Part shown: in pieces, positions 27,043 through 35,876 of the stretch
Position numbering within the stretch: the first letter of the stretch is position 1
How the letters are laid out: each line of letters starts with the position of its first letter
Notes under the pieces: model-generated
The model's database searches: none
Seen by the model: the letters and a program-made list of their open reading frames with translations, nothing else
Told to the model about the DNA's origin: nothing
Program-made: the position numbers and the translations under genes
NCBI GenBank assembly: GCA_019638515.1
Contig: JAHBTS010000003.1
Location: forward strand, 248,001-312,000
DNA: 64,000 nucleotides
Source of the DNA: Chitinophagales bacterium
Lineage (GTDB): Bacteria; Bacteroidota; Bacteroidia; Chitinophagales; LD1
Direction: 5' to 3'

Positions 27043-27924
27043 TTAAAGAACATTATTGGTTTGCTCTTTAATCTTCTCCAGTTCATCTTTCATATTTACT
27101 ACAATTTTCTGCATGGCAGCATCATTGGCTTTAGAACCTACGGTGTTTATTTCTCTTCCTACTTCTTGTGCAATAAAATTGAGTTTTCGCCCTTTCATTT
27201 CCTCAGAGTTTTCTTCTACCGCATGGCGAAAATGTGCGCAATGCGCCCGCAAGCGGGTAAGTTCTTCGGTAATATCTAATTTCTCTATGTAGTAAATTAT
27301 TTCCTGCTCAAAGCGGTTAGGGTCTATTTTATCCTTAGGAATAAACAATTCCAAATTGCCACGCAACCTTTGGCGCATTTCTGCTACCCTACGTTTATCT
27401 TGCTCCTTTAGGTGCGAAACAAAGTGCTCAATAATTTTTATTCTATCTAGCAAATCTTCTTTAAGTGAGCTGCCCTCCTTTACCCTAAATTCATTTAGCT
27501 GCTCAATGGCATTCATGATTGTTTTTTCAATCAAGCCCCATTCTTCGTTATCTACATCGGGCGGATTCTCTTCATACACATCGGGCAAACGCAGAATGGC
27601 CGGTAAAATTTGGTTTAAAGGCAAACTTAAATCTTTTGCCACCGATTCTAATTCTGCGTAATGCGCCTTTACTACACCTTTATTTAAACGGAGTACAGCA
27701 CCTTCTTTTTCGGTAACAACCGACACAAACACATCTACTTTTCCGCGCTGCAAGCGGTTGGTAATTTGCTGGCGTAGCGTATATTCTTGTTCTCTGTAAC
27801 GCGAAGGCAACTTAGTGCCTAAGTCCATTCCTTTGCTGCTGTTGAGTGAGCGCACTTCTACCGTAACGGTAACATCGTTGGCAGTAGAAATAGCTTTGCC
27901 AAAGCCGGTCATTGATTTGAGCAT
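27043..27924 (-). CDS. yicC: YicC-family endoribonuclease
   Basis: A 293-residue cytosolic protein of the YicC family, described as an RNA endonuclease involved in RNA turnover. The family opening MLKSMTGFGKA is exact, and the C-terminal domain (GRKLNFIAQEVGREINTVGSKANDA) is intact, as is the acidic stretch before it. It is the last gene of a run DUF2723-DUF4293-yicC on the minus strand; spacing to DUF4293 is 39 bases. Length is normal. Confidence 0.92.
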   Translation of the reverse strand: MLKSMTGFGKAISTANDVTVTVEVRSLNSSKGMDLGTKLPSRYREQEYTLRQQITNRLQRGKVDVFVSVVTEKEGAVLRLNKGVVKAHYAELESVAKDLSLPLNQILPAILRLPDVYEENPPDVDNEEWGLIEKTIMNAIEQLNEFRVKEGSSLKEDLLDRIKIIEHFVSHLKEQDKRRVAEMRQRLRGNLELFIPKDKIDPNRFEQEIIYYIEKLDITEELTRLRAHCAHFRHAVEENSEEMKGRKLNFIAQEVGREINTVGSKANDAAMQKIVVNMKDELEKIKEQTNNVL

Positions 27925-27963
27925 ACAGCTAAAATATAGAAAGTTTTGTGTTGTGCTTAATTT

Positions 27964-28413
27964 TCAATCTCGCAACCTATCCATGCTTTTTATCAGCGCT
28001 TCATCTTTTTGGATGGCAAAGTAAGCCAACAGCAAAAACACTAAAGGTGGAATTGCAGCTAAATTCCATGCAGTATATATAATATCTATGGGTGTTTCTT
28101 TTGTTTGAAAAACATAATACACATACCCAACTGCCAATAGATGAAACAATATTGCAACCCAGCAAAGCAAGGATTGAATACCTCTCTTACTAAAAAGGAA
28201 GATAGCTATAAGTGAAAAACCTGCGGCTATGGCACTCAAAATAGCTGCTACAAATACATAATAGCCACTTACGAAATATGCCACCTCCCAGGTAGGAAGG
28301 TTGCGTACATAGTTTACATCCAATGCTTCGTATTGAATTACCGGAGCAAATAAATATGCCACTATGGTTAAAATAGCAAGTACTAAATAAATAGTTTGAA
28401 TGCGTTGAATCAT
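27964..28413 (-). CDS. DUF4293 family membrane protein
   Basis: A 149-residue integral membrane protein with four predicted helices. The opening MIQRIQTIYLVLA is the hallmark of DUF4293, a family found almost only in Bacteroidota. No function is known. The C-terminal tail (QKDEALIKSMDRLRD) is charged and probably cytosolic. It lies 28 bases after the DUF2723 gene and 39 before yicC, probably in one transcript. Confidence 0.85.
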   Translation of the reverse strand: MIQRIQTIYLVLAILTIVAYLFAPVIQYEALDVNYVRNLPTWEVAYFVSGYYVFVAAILSAIAAGFSLIAIFLFSKRGIQSLLCWVAILFHLLAVGYVYYVFQTKETPIDIIYTAWNLAAIPPLVFLLLAYFAIQKDEALIKSMDRLRD

Positions 28414-28441
28414 TGCTTCAATTTTAAGTTTTCAGCTTGTT

Positions 28442-31400
28442 TTACATTTGAACAAAGCCCATTCGCAACTGCTCAAACTCTTTCTCTAATTTAGAAGAAA
28501 ACTCGGCATCTTCGTATTGCTTGGCGGTGCGCATCATTTCTTGGAAAATATACAATGGTTCGCGCACATTGCGATTATCTGTAAACGAGCCTTGCTGCAA
28601 TTGCTGTAGATACTGATTATCGCCACTGTTGCGAGCCTGCTGCAACAAATAGCGGTAAACGCCTTGGTAGTATTTTAAAAACTCACGGCTTTGTGTAAGC
28701 AATTCTTCCATTACTTTCTTCCCTTTATCCTTTGCTCCGGCTTTGTAATAAATTTCGGGATACTGGTAGGCAAATACGTTCAACGGTACGCGCTCGGTAG
28801 GCATCATTTTTAATGAATAATCTAACGCTTGTATTGCTTTTTCGTTTTCACCTTTTGCAATAAGCGCTTCTGCCAATCGGCCAAAGTTGCCACGCACATT
28901 TACCGTCATGCGCATAATGTTTTCATCTAAGTAAATATTCGGATTGCTCTCTATACCTCCAAACTTAAATTTCTTCATCATGTTATCGAACATGGCATCG
29001 GTGCGCACGGGTGCGTTGTAAGCACTTCCGGTGGCGTTTAAGCGCGGTACTATACGGTAGGTTAAACCTTCTAACTGAAAGTATTTTTCTAATCCCAAAT
29101 ATGCTTCGGGAGCCACACTTACTGCAAAATAAATAGGGCGCTCCAAAATATTATTGGCTACAATATCTAAAGTAAGCAAGTCGTTTTTAAGCAAGTTGCC
29201 ATTGGTAATGCTCCATTCCATGCGCGGAGCAATTGGCTCATCGGCAGACACCATGTTAAATTCGCGAGCCTTGTTGGTGTCTATTTCTAAGTAGAAATTT
29301 TTGGTTGGAAAATATGGTTCTAACTCGCCCCTGCCTGTAGATACTTTATTGCGGGCATCATCGCTGGCAATAAACTGCATTACGCGTTTTAAATCTAGCG
29401 ATGCATTTGCCGGAATTTGCGGATTGGCCGCATAGCGAATAATATCGCGGTTGCTGGCGGCTACTTGCTCGCTGCTGAATGTCATTTTAATGGGTGCAGC
29501 ATTGTTGGTTTTATAGCGCAATTGGTCTATATACCAATCTACACCCAGCAAGCTTAAATTGATTACGCGCACATCGGTACGGATACCTTCTACTTCTTGT
29601 GCATACCACAATGGATAAGTATCGTTATCGCCCTGTGTAAAAATAATGGCATTGGGAGCGCAGCTTTCTAAATAGCACACAGCAAAATCGCGTGCAGTGG
29701 TTCTGCCACTGCGGTTGTGGTCGTCCCAACCTTGAGTTCCCATAAGCAAAGGTGCGCTGGCACACAATGCAATTGCAATGCCCGATGCAGGCAATTCACC
29801 CATTTTTTTCTTAAGTAATTCTATAAGTGCAAACACGCCATAGCCAATCCAAAAGCAAAACGCCACAAAGGACCCTGCTTGTGCATAATCTCTTTCGCGC
29901 GGCTCAATTGGCGGTTCGTTTTGGTACACAATTTGGAATAAGCCGCTCACTGCAAAAAGAGCGAGTATTATCCAAAAGGCTTTATCGTCTTTTAAGTAAG
30001 TATATACCAAACCTATTATTCCCAAAATAAGCGGAATCATATAAAACTTATTCCGTGCTTTATTTTCAGCCATTATTTTAGGTAAGTTTTCTTGTGGCCA
30101 TTGTGGCGCGCCCCAAATTTTCAAGTATTTATCTACAAACGGGATACCGCTAATCCAGCCACCATCATCGTTAAACACGGTTCCTTGTGTATCGTTTTGG
30201 CGTCCTGCAAAGTTCCACATCAAATAGCGGAAATACATATAACCTACTTGATACTGGAAAAAGAACTTCATGTTGTCGGCAAACGTAATGTGGTCTCTAA
30301 CTTCGTAATGTCCGTTTCCTTTTTCGTTTAACTGTGCAGCCAACTGCTCGGCTTGCTGCTGTTGATTAGGTGCAAAAGTTCTTACTACACTCACGCCCGA
30401 AGCGGTTCTTTCTACCACATCATATTCAGGTTGCAACACTTGGCGGTAAGCGTTCTTCTTGCCTTCTTCTTGCCAAAATCCAAGGCGTGGGAAAGGCATC
30501 ATTACATCATCGCGGAACTTGTAATCAATTTTATCGCCTACATATTTATAGCTGTGTGTTTTTACATCCTTTTGGAAGCGCTCACCCAGCTTTTGCATAT
30601 CTACAATATCGTAACTGTTTACATTGTAAGCCGGACCGTACACCAAAGGTCTATCGCCATATTGCTCGCGATCTACATAGCTTTTTAAGCTGAATGGATC
30701 TATTGGGCGGTTCATATTTATAGGAGGATTTGCCACACTGCGAATAGGAACCATAGCATAACTCATATAGCCGATATACATAAATGCCAAACTCAATACA
30801 GCAATATTTACATCGCGCCAGCCTCTGCGGTGTGTGTACCAAATAGCTCCTGCCAGCAATGCCACCAGCAATACAATAAAGAATGCTTCGCCACTGCTAA
30901 ACGGCAATCCAAATGAATTCACAAATAACTTATCGAAACCTGCGAGGAAAGCCTGTGTGTACGAAATCACAAACTTCATAGCAACACCAATAAGTACAAA
31001 ACCTATGGCTCCCGCAGTTACAAAACCTTTTACGCTGGGTTGATACCTTCTATAGTAATACACTAATGCTGCAAACGGAATGGCAAGTAAACTAAGCAAG
31101 TGCACACCAATGGAAAGCCCCGTCATGTATGCAATTAAAATAAGCCAATGGTCGGCATAGTTATTACCCTCCAATACTTGTTCATCCCATTTTAAAATTG
31201 CCCACACAATAAAACTCCAAAAGAATTGCGAAAGCGCGTACACCTCGCCTTCTACTGCACTAAACCAAAGTGAATCTAAAAAGGTAGCACAACCGGCAGC
31301 TATTAAACCACTTCCTACAACCGCTATTATTTTTCCGGTAGTGTATTCTTTGTCTTTAAATGCAATTTTTGAAAGTAGTAAAGTAACCGTCCAATAAGCA

Positions 31401-31678
31401 AACATAATAGACGCTGCTGTTGCCAATGCACTCATAAAATTAACCCACATGGCCACCTGGCTTACATCGCTGCCTGCAAAGAGTGTAAAAAGCCTGCCTA
31501 GCATTAAGAAAAACGGAGCTCCCGGAGGATGCACCACTTGCAACTTAAAGCAACCGCTTACAAACTCTCCGCAATCCCAAAAACTACCGCTTTTTTCTGC
31601 TGTAAGTAAATAAACAACCGATGCAAATACCAACACCACCCAACCGGCTATGCTGTTAATTCTTTTGTACTGATTCAT
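28442..31678 (-). CDS. DUF2723 family membrane protein (protein O-mannosyltransferase-like)
   Basis: A 1078-residue protein whose N-terminal 320 residues contain about nine helices and the DUF2723 signature: SGSFWDCGEFVSGCFKLQVV followed by HPPGAPFFLMLGRLF. The acidic DCGEF early in the first external loop is where GT-C glycosyltransferases carry their catalytic acid. A second helix cluster (about 545-655) is followed by a soluble domain and TPR-like helices near the C-terminus (EALIAKGENEKAIQALDYSL). By family it resembles protein O-mannosyltransferases acting on lipid-linked sugars at the membrane; acceptor proteins here are unknown. Many exported T9SS proteins in the window could be such acceptors, but that is speculation. 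First gene of its operon. Confidence 0.85.
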   Translation of the reverse strand: MNQYKRINSIAGWVVLVFASVVYLLTAEKSGSFWDCGEFVSGCFKLQVVHPPGAPFFLMLGRLFTLFAGSDVSQVAMWVNFMSALATAASIMFAYWTVTLLLSKIAFKDKEYTTGKIIAVVGSGLIAAGCATFLDSLWFSAVEGEVYALSQFFWSFIVWAILKWDEQVLEGNNYADHWLILIAYMTGLSIGVHLLSLLAIPFAALVYYYRRYQPSVKGFVTAGAIGFVLIGVAMKFVISYTQAFLAGFDKLFVNSFGLPFSSGEAFFIVLLVALLAGAIWYTHRRGWRDVNIAVLSLAFMYIGYMSYAMVPIRSVANPPINMNRPIDPFSLKSYVDREQYGDRPLVYGPAYNVNSYDIVDMQKLGERFQKDVKTHSYKYVGDKIDYKFRDDVMMPFPRLGFWQEEGKKNAYRQVLQPEYDVVERTASGVSVVRTFAPNQQQQAEQLAAQLNEKGNGHYEVRDHITFADNMKFFFQYQVGYMYFRYLMWNFAGRQNDTQGTVFNDDGGWISGIPFVDKYLKIWGAPQWPQENLPKIMAENKARNKFYMIPLILGIIGLVYTYLKDDKAFWIILALFAVSGLFQIVYQNEPPIEPRERDYAQAGSFVAFCFWIGYGVFALIELLKKKMGELPASGIAIALCASAPLLMGTQGWDDHNRSGRTTARDFAVCYLESCAPNAIIFTQGDNDTYPLWYAQEVEGIRTDVRVINLSLLGVDWYIDQLRYKTNNAAPIKMTFSSEQVAASNRDIIRYAANPQIPANASLDLKRVMQFIASDDARNKVSTGRGELEPYFPTKNFYLEIDTNKAREFNMVSADEPIAPRMEWSITNGNLLKNDLLTLDIVANNILERPIYFAVSVAPEAYLGLEKYFQLEGLTYRIVPRLNATGSAYNAPVRTDAMFDNMMKKFKFGGIESNPNIYLDENIMRMTVNVRGNFGRLAEALIAKGENEKAIQALDYSLKMMPTERVPLNVFAYQYPEIYYKAGAKDKGKKVMEELLTQSREFLKYYQGVYRYLLQQARNSGDNQYLQQLQQGSFTDNRNVREPLYIFQEMMRTAKQYEDAEFSSKLEKEFEQLRMGFVQM

Positions 31679-31702
31679 GAATGAATTTCTTTTCAGGAAG
31701 CG

Positions 31703-31710
31703 CGAAAGTA
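31703..31710 (-). promoter_or_regulatory. Probable -7 box of the DUF2723-DUF4293-yicC operon
   Basis: On the minus strand TACTTTCG runs from 31710 to 31703, 24 bases before the start codon at 31678. The same octamer precedes other genes in the window. No clear -33 TTTG is seen upstream. Confidence 0.4.
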
Positions 31711-31799
31711 ATAAAATAAGGAAATGCGTATGTTACACTGTTTTAAACAGCCTATTCCGTGTAGCTCCTAACATTTATTGGCACTCTGCTGCTGCTATA

Positions 31800-31832
31800 T
31801 TTGCCATTTCCACTTTTCTGCGCTTATATTTG
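31800..31832 (+). promoter_or_regulatory. Promoter driving the SAM riboswitch and metH
   Basis: TTTG at 31800-31803 and a perfect TATATTTG at 31825-31832, separated by 21 bases, match the Bacteroidota consensus TTTG-N(19-21)-TAnnTTTG. Transcription would begin about 5-8 bases later, just before the first base of the riboswitch at 31852. A second TATATTTG at 31796-31803 overlaps the -33 box. The stretch 31679-31795 holds only divergent upstream sequence. Confidence 0.7.
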
Positions 31833-31851
31833 CTCCGGCTCTTTGAAACAA

Positions 31852-31963
31852 CTTATCCAGAAAGACTGAGGGATTAGGCCCTGCGAAGTCTTGGCAACCG
31901 GAATAGCGCTATGCGCTATTTGTTGGTGCTAACTCCTACTCCACCTTTGTGGGGAAAGATAAG
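31852..31963 (+). ncRNA. SAM-I (S-box) riboswitch upstream of metH
   Basis: The closing P1 helix is CTTATC (31852-31857) with GATAAG (31958-31963). Between them lie the conserved S-box blocks in order: AGAAAGACTGAGGGA, GGCCCTGCGAAGTC, GGCAACC, a perfect P3 hairpin (AATAGCGC/GCGCTATT at 31902-31920), and GGTGCTAACTCC, followed by P4. SAM-I riboswitches bind S-adenosylmethionine and turn off methionine genes. I see no clear terminator hairpin between 31964 and the metH start at 32047, so control may act at translation or by a structure I cannot resolve. Confidence 0.93.
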
Positions 31964-32046
31964 TTCAGTACAGTTTTTTGCTTTTGCTGACCTTTACAAT
32001 ATTGCTTTTTGGATACTTTGTTTCATTGCCATTTTAACTTTTTGCA

Positions 32047-35000
32047 ATGAATATAAAAGCACAACTAACTCAACTTGCTTCAGAAAAAATTTTGGTGCTC
32101 GATGGCGCAATGGGCACCATGATACAACGCTATAAACTAACCGAGCAAGATTTTAGAGGAAACGATTTTGCAAATCATACCCACGATTTAAAAGGCAATA
32201 ACGATATACTCAACATTACCCGACCCGATATTGTAGAAGCAATTCACTTAGAATACTTAGAAGCCAATGCCGATATTATTGAAACCAATACTTTTAGCGG
32301 CACTTGGGTGGCACAGGCCGATTACAAACTCGAACATGAAGTTTACCGCATTAACTACGAAGGGGCAAAGCTAGCCAAGAATGCTGTTGAAAAATTTGCT
32401 GCCCGCACTAATAAAAAGTGCTTTGTTGCCGGAGCTTTTGGGCCAACCAACCGAACCGCCTCTATTTCTCCCGATGTAAACAATCCCGGTTTTAGAGCCA
32501 TTAGTTTTGATGAACTGGTAAATGCCTACTCCGAGCAAACCCACGGTTTAATAGATGGAGGCGCAGATATTCTTTTGGTAGAAACCATCTTCGACACGCT
32601 AAATGCCAAAGCCTGCCTATTTGCCATTCACCAAGTACAAAAAGAAAAAGGAACCGATTTACCCATTATGATTTCCGGTACCATTACCGATGCCAGCGGA
32701 AGAACCCTCAGCGGTCAAACTCCCGAAGCATTCGTAATTTCAGTAGCACACACCCAACCTTTTTCAATTGGCTTAAACTGCGCACTCGGAGCAAAAGACA
32801 TGCGCCCACACATCGAAGCCATTTCAAAAAGTTCTACCTGTTTTGTAAGTGCATATCCAAATGCAGGCCTGCCCAATGCCTTTGGCGGCTACGATGAATC
32901 GCCTGAAATGATGGGCGCAGCATTGGAAGACTTCATTAAAAGCGGCTTTGTAAATATTATTGGCGGCTGCTGCGGTACCACACCTGCACACATACGAGTA
33001 TTTGCCGAAATAGCCCAAAAATATCCGCCCCGCAAGCCACCCAAACCAATTCCATTTATGCGCCTAAGTGGTTTAGAACCTGTAACACTTACACCACAAA
33101 GCAATTTTATGAATGTGGGTGAGCGCACCAACGTTACCGGCTCTGCAAAGTTTCTAAAACTCATTAAAGAAGACAAGTACGAAGAAGCACTGTCTGTAGC
33201 TTTGGAGCAAGTAAAAGGCGGAGCACAAGTACTCGATGTAAATATGGATGAAGGCATGTTGGATGGCGCACCTGCCATGACCAAGTTCCTGCATCTTATT
33301 GCTTCGGAACCCGATATTTCTTGCGTTCCGGTTATGATAGACAGCTCTAAGTTTCACATTATAGAAGCAGGCCTAAAGTGCATACAAGGAAAAGGAATCG
33401 TAAACTCTATTTCATTAAAAAATGGTGAAGCAGAATTTATTCGCGAAGCCACTTTGGTAAGGCAATATGGTGCAGCCATTATTGTAATGGCATTCGATGA
33501 ACAAGGCCAAGCCGATACCTATGAAAGACGTATAGAAATTTGCAACCGCAGCTATAAAATTTTAGTAGAACAAGTAGGCTTTCCACCCGAAGACATCATA
33601 TTCGACCCCAATATTTTTCCGGTAGCAACAGGTATGGAAGAGCACCGCAACAATGCCGTAGATTTCTTTAATGCTACCAAATGGATAAAACAAAATTTGC
33701 CTCATGCACACGTGAGTGGAGGTGTTAGCAACGTATCTTTCTCTTTTCGCGGCAACAACATTGTGCGCGAAGCTATGCATGCAGCCTTTCTATATCATGC
33801 CATACAAAACGGCATGGATATGGGTATTGTAAACCCTTCTATGTTAGAAGTGTACGACAATATTCCAAAAGATCTGCTGGAGCATGTAGAAGATGTGCTC
33901 CTAAACCGCAGAAGCGATGCCACAGAACGCCTACTTGCCTTTGCAGAAACCGTAAAAAAGAAAGAAAAAACAGAAACCATTAACCACGAATGGCGGCAAG
34001 CAAGTGTAGAAGAACGACTTGCGCACGCGCTGGTAAAAGGCATCGTAGAATACATTGATGCAGACACCGAAGAAGCACGCCAAAAGTACGCCAAGCCATT
34101 AGATGTAATTGAAGGGCCACTCATGGCAGGTATGAACATTGTGGGCGATTTGTTTGGAGCAGGAAAAATGTTTTTACCGCAAGTAGTAAAAAGTGCCAGA
34201 GTAATGAAAAAAGCAGTGGCATACCTGCTTCCGTTTTTAGAAGAAGAAAAAGCAAAATCTGGAATTACTGCAAAAAATAATGGCAAGATTTTGCTCGCCA
34301 CTGTAAAAGGTGATGTGCACGATATTGGAAAAAATATTGTGGGCGTAGTACTTGCTTGCAACAACTACGAAATTATAGACATGGGCGTAATGGTGCCTGC
34401 CGAAAAAATTCTAGAGCGTGCCAAAGCAGAAAATGCCGATATTATTGGTCTTAGTGGCCTAATAACGCCTTCGCTCGATGAAATGGTACACGTAGCCAAT
34501 GAGATGGAGCGCTTAAACCTACATGTGCCTTTACTTATTGGAGGAGCTACTACTTCAGAAATTCATACTGCGGTGCGCATTGCCCCTGCATATACTGCTC
34601 CGGTTGTGTATGTATTAGATGCATCTAAGAGTGTGCCCGTAGTAAGTTCACTGCTTAGCAAAGAGCAAAAAGAATCTTTTGTTGCCACTGTAAACGAGCG
34701 CTACGAAACCATGCGCGAAGTGCATAAAAGCCGCAAAAACGAAATTGAACTCATACCGCTAAACGAAGCCAGAAAAAATCGACTGATTGAACAAACAAGC
34801 AGCCCCGCACCACAGCTTTTCAACGCGCAATTTATTTCTGACTACTTGCAAACCTACGATGCCAAAAAACACGCAGCCTTTACCGTAGAAGGCAAACCAA
34901 TTTTGGGCTGGAAAAACTACAACTTACAAGAACTAGTTGATTTTATAGACTGGTCGCCATTCTTTTCTGCATGGGAAATGAGCGGCACTTACCCTCGCAT

Positions 35001-35811
35001 TTTCGAGAGCGAAAAATACGGCAAAGAAGCACAGAAACTATTTGCCGATGCACAGCAACTACTCAAAAAAATAATTGCCGAAAAATGGCTCACCGCAAGT
35101 GCCATTATTGGCATTAACCCAACATTGCCATCTACTGCAAGCGAGGAGCCAATTGCTTCTTTTTCGTTTATGCGCCAGCAAACAAAAAAGCAAGGCACGC
35201 AACCCAATTTATGCTTGGCAGATTTTGCCTTATCCAACAATGAAAACGAACCGGAAACTGTTTATGTGTATAACACTCCACCAGTGCTGCACGACCATTT
35301 AGGAGGCATTGGTTTCTTTGCTGTTACCTGCGGCATTGGCATAGAAAAACACCTAGAGCAATTTAAAAAAGAGCATGACGATTACCACAGCATTATGCTG
35401 AAAGTATTGGCAGATAGGCTGGCAGAAGCTTTTGCAGAAAGAATGCACGAGCGTGTACGAAAAGAATTTTGGGGCTATGCACCCAACGAAAATCTCAGCA
35501 ACAATGAGCTTATTCAAGAGAAGTACCAAGGCATTCGCCCCGCACCGGGCTATGCCGCCTGCCCCGACCACACCTTAAAAAAGCAGCTTTGGAAATTCTT
35601 GCAAATTGAAGAACATACCGGAATTCAACTTACTGAAAGTTGCGCCATGTATCCAACAGCATCGGTAAGTGGTTTTTATTTTGCTTCGCCTAATGCAAAG
35701 TACTTTGGTGTTGGAAAAATTCAAAAAGACCAAGTAGAAATGCTGGCAAAGGCTAAAGGATATACGGTTGCAGAAATGGAAAAATGGCTTCGTCCTAATT
35801 TGGCATATTAG
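32047..35811 (+). CDS. metH: Cobalamin-dependent methionine synthase
   Basis: Full-length MetH, 1254 residues, cytosolic; transfers the methyl group of methyltetrahydrofolate through cobalamin to homocysteine. Modules in order: homocysteine domain (1-330) with zinc cysteines in GLNCALG and IGGCCGTTP; folate (pterin-binding) domain (about 345-640); cap and B12 domain (about 650-900) with the cobalt-ligand motif [12 protein letters not shown] near residue 757; reactivation domain (about 925-1254) with the SAM-site motif [12 protein letters not shown] near 1163. All modules are intact in one chain, whereas some bacteria split them. It is controlled by the SAM-I riboswitch in its leader, which fits product-linked repression. 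A terminator follows immediately. Confidence 0.97.
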   Translation: MNIKAQLTQLASEKILVLDGAMGTMIQRYKLTEQDFRGNDFANHTHDLKGNNDILNITRPDIVEAIHLEYLEANADIIETNTFSGTWVAQADYKLEHEVYRINYEGAKLAKNAVEKFAARTNKKCFVAGAFGPTNRTASISPDVNNPGFRAISFDELVNAYSEQTHGLIDGGADILLVETIFDTLNAKACLFAIHQVQKEKGTDLPIMISGTITDASGRTLSGQTPEAFVISVAHTQPFSIGLNCALGAKDMRPHIEAISKSSTCFVSAYPNAGLPNAFGGYDESPEMMGAALEDFIKSGFVNIIGGCCGTTPAHIRVFAEIAQKYPPRKPPKPIPFMRLSGLEPVTLTPQSNFMNVGERTNVTGSAKFLKLIKEDKYEEALSVALEQVKGGAQVLDVNMDEGMLDGAPAMTKFLHLIASEPDISCVPVMIDSSKFHIIEAGLKCIQGKGIVNSISLKNGEAEFIREATLVRQYGAAIIVMAFDEQGQADTYERRIEICNRSYKILVEQVGFPPEDIIFDPNIFPVATGMEEHRNNAVDFFNATKWIKQNLPHAHVSGGVSNVSFSFRGNNIVREAMHAAFLYHAIQNGMDMGIVNPSMLEVYDNIPKDLLEHVEDVLLNRRSDATERLLAFAETVKKKEKTETINHEWRQASVEERLAHALVKGIVEYIDADTEEARQKYAKPLDVIEGPLMAGMNIVGDLFGAGKMFLPQVVKSARVMKKAVAYLLPFLEEEKAKSGITAKNNGKILLATVKGDVHDIGKNIVGVVLACNNYEIIDMGVMVPAEKILERAKAENADIIGLSGLITPSLDEMVHVANEMERLNLHVPLLIGGATTSEIHTAVRIAPAYTAPVVYVLDASKSVPVVSSLLSKEQKESFVATVNERYETMREVHKSRKNEIELIPLNEARKNRLIEQTSSPAPQLFNAQFISDYLQTYDAKKHAAFTVEGKPILGWKNYNLQELVDFIDWSPFFSAWEMSGTYPRIFESEKYGKEAQKLFADAQQLLKKIIAEKWLTASAIIGINPTLPSTASEEPIASFSFMRQQTKKQGTQPNLCLADFALSNNENEPETVYVYNTPPVLHDHLGGIGFFAVTCGIGIEKHLEQFKKEHDDYHSIMLKVLADRLAEAFAERMHERVRKEFWGYAPNENLSNNELIQEKYQGIRPAPGYAACPDHTLKKQLWKFLQIEEHTGIQLTESCAMYPTASVSGFYFASPNAKYFGVGKIQKDQVEMLAKAKGYTVAEMEKWLRPNLAY

Positions 35812-35835
35812 TTTTCTGCCTGCAGAAAATTTTTT
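35812..35835 (+). terminator. Rho-independent terminator of metH
   Basis: TTTTCTGC (35812-35819) and GCAGAAAA (35822-35829) form a stem directly after the metH stop, with a run of six T (35830-35835). Inner pairs would open to give a realistic loop. Confidence 0.75.
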
Positions 35836-35876
35836 CAGTTATTTTTAGCAGCCACTGTATTTAATAAAATCATTCA

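Noticed and set aside
31911-32135. Small reading frame beginning inside the SAM riboswitch
   Set aside because: It lies across the aptamer and the metH start in another frame; the RNA structure explains the sequence.
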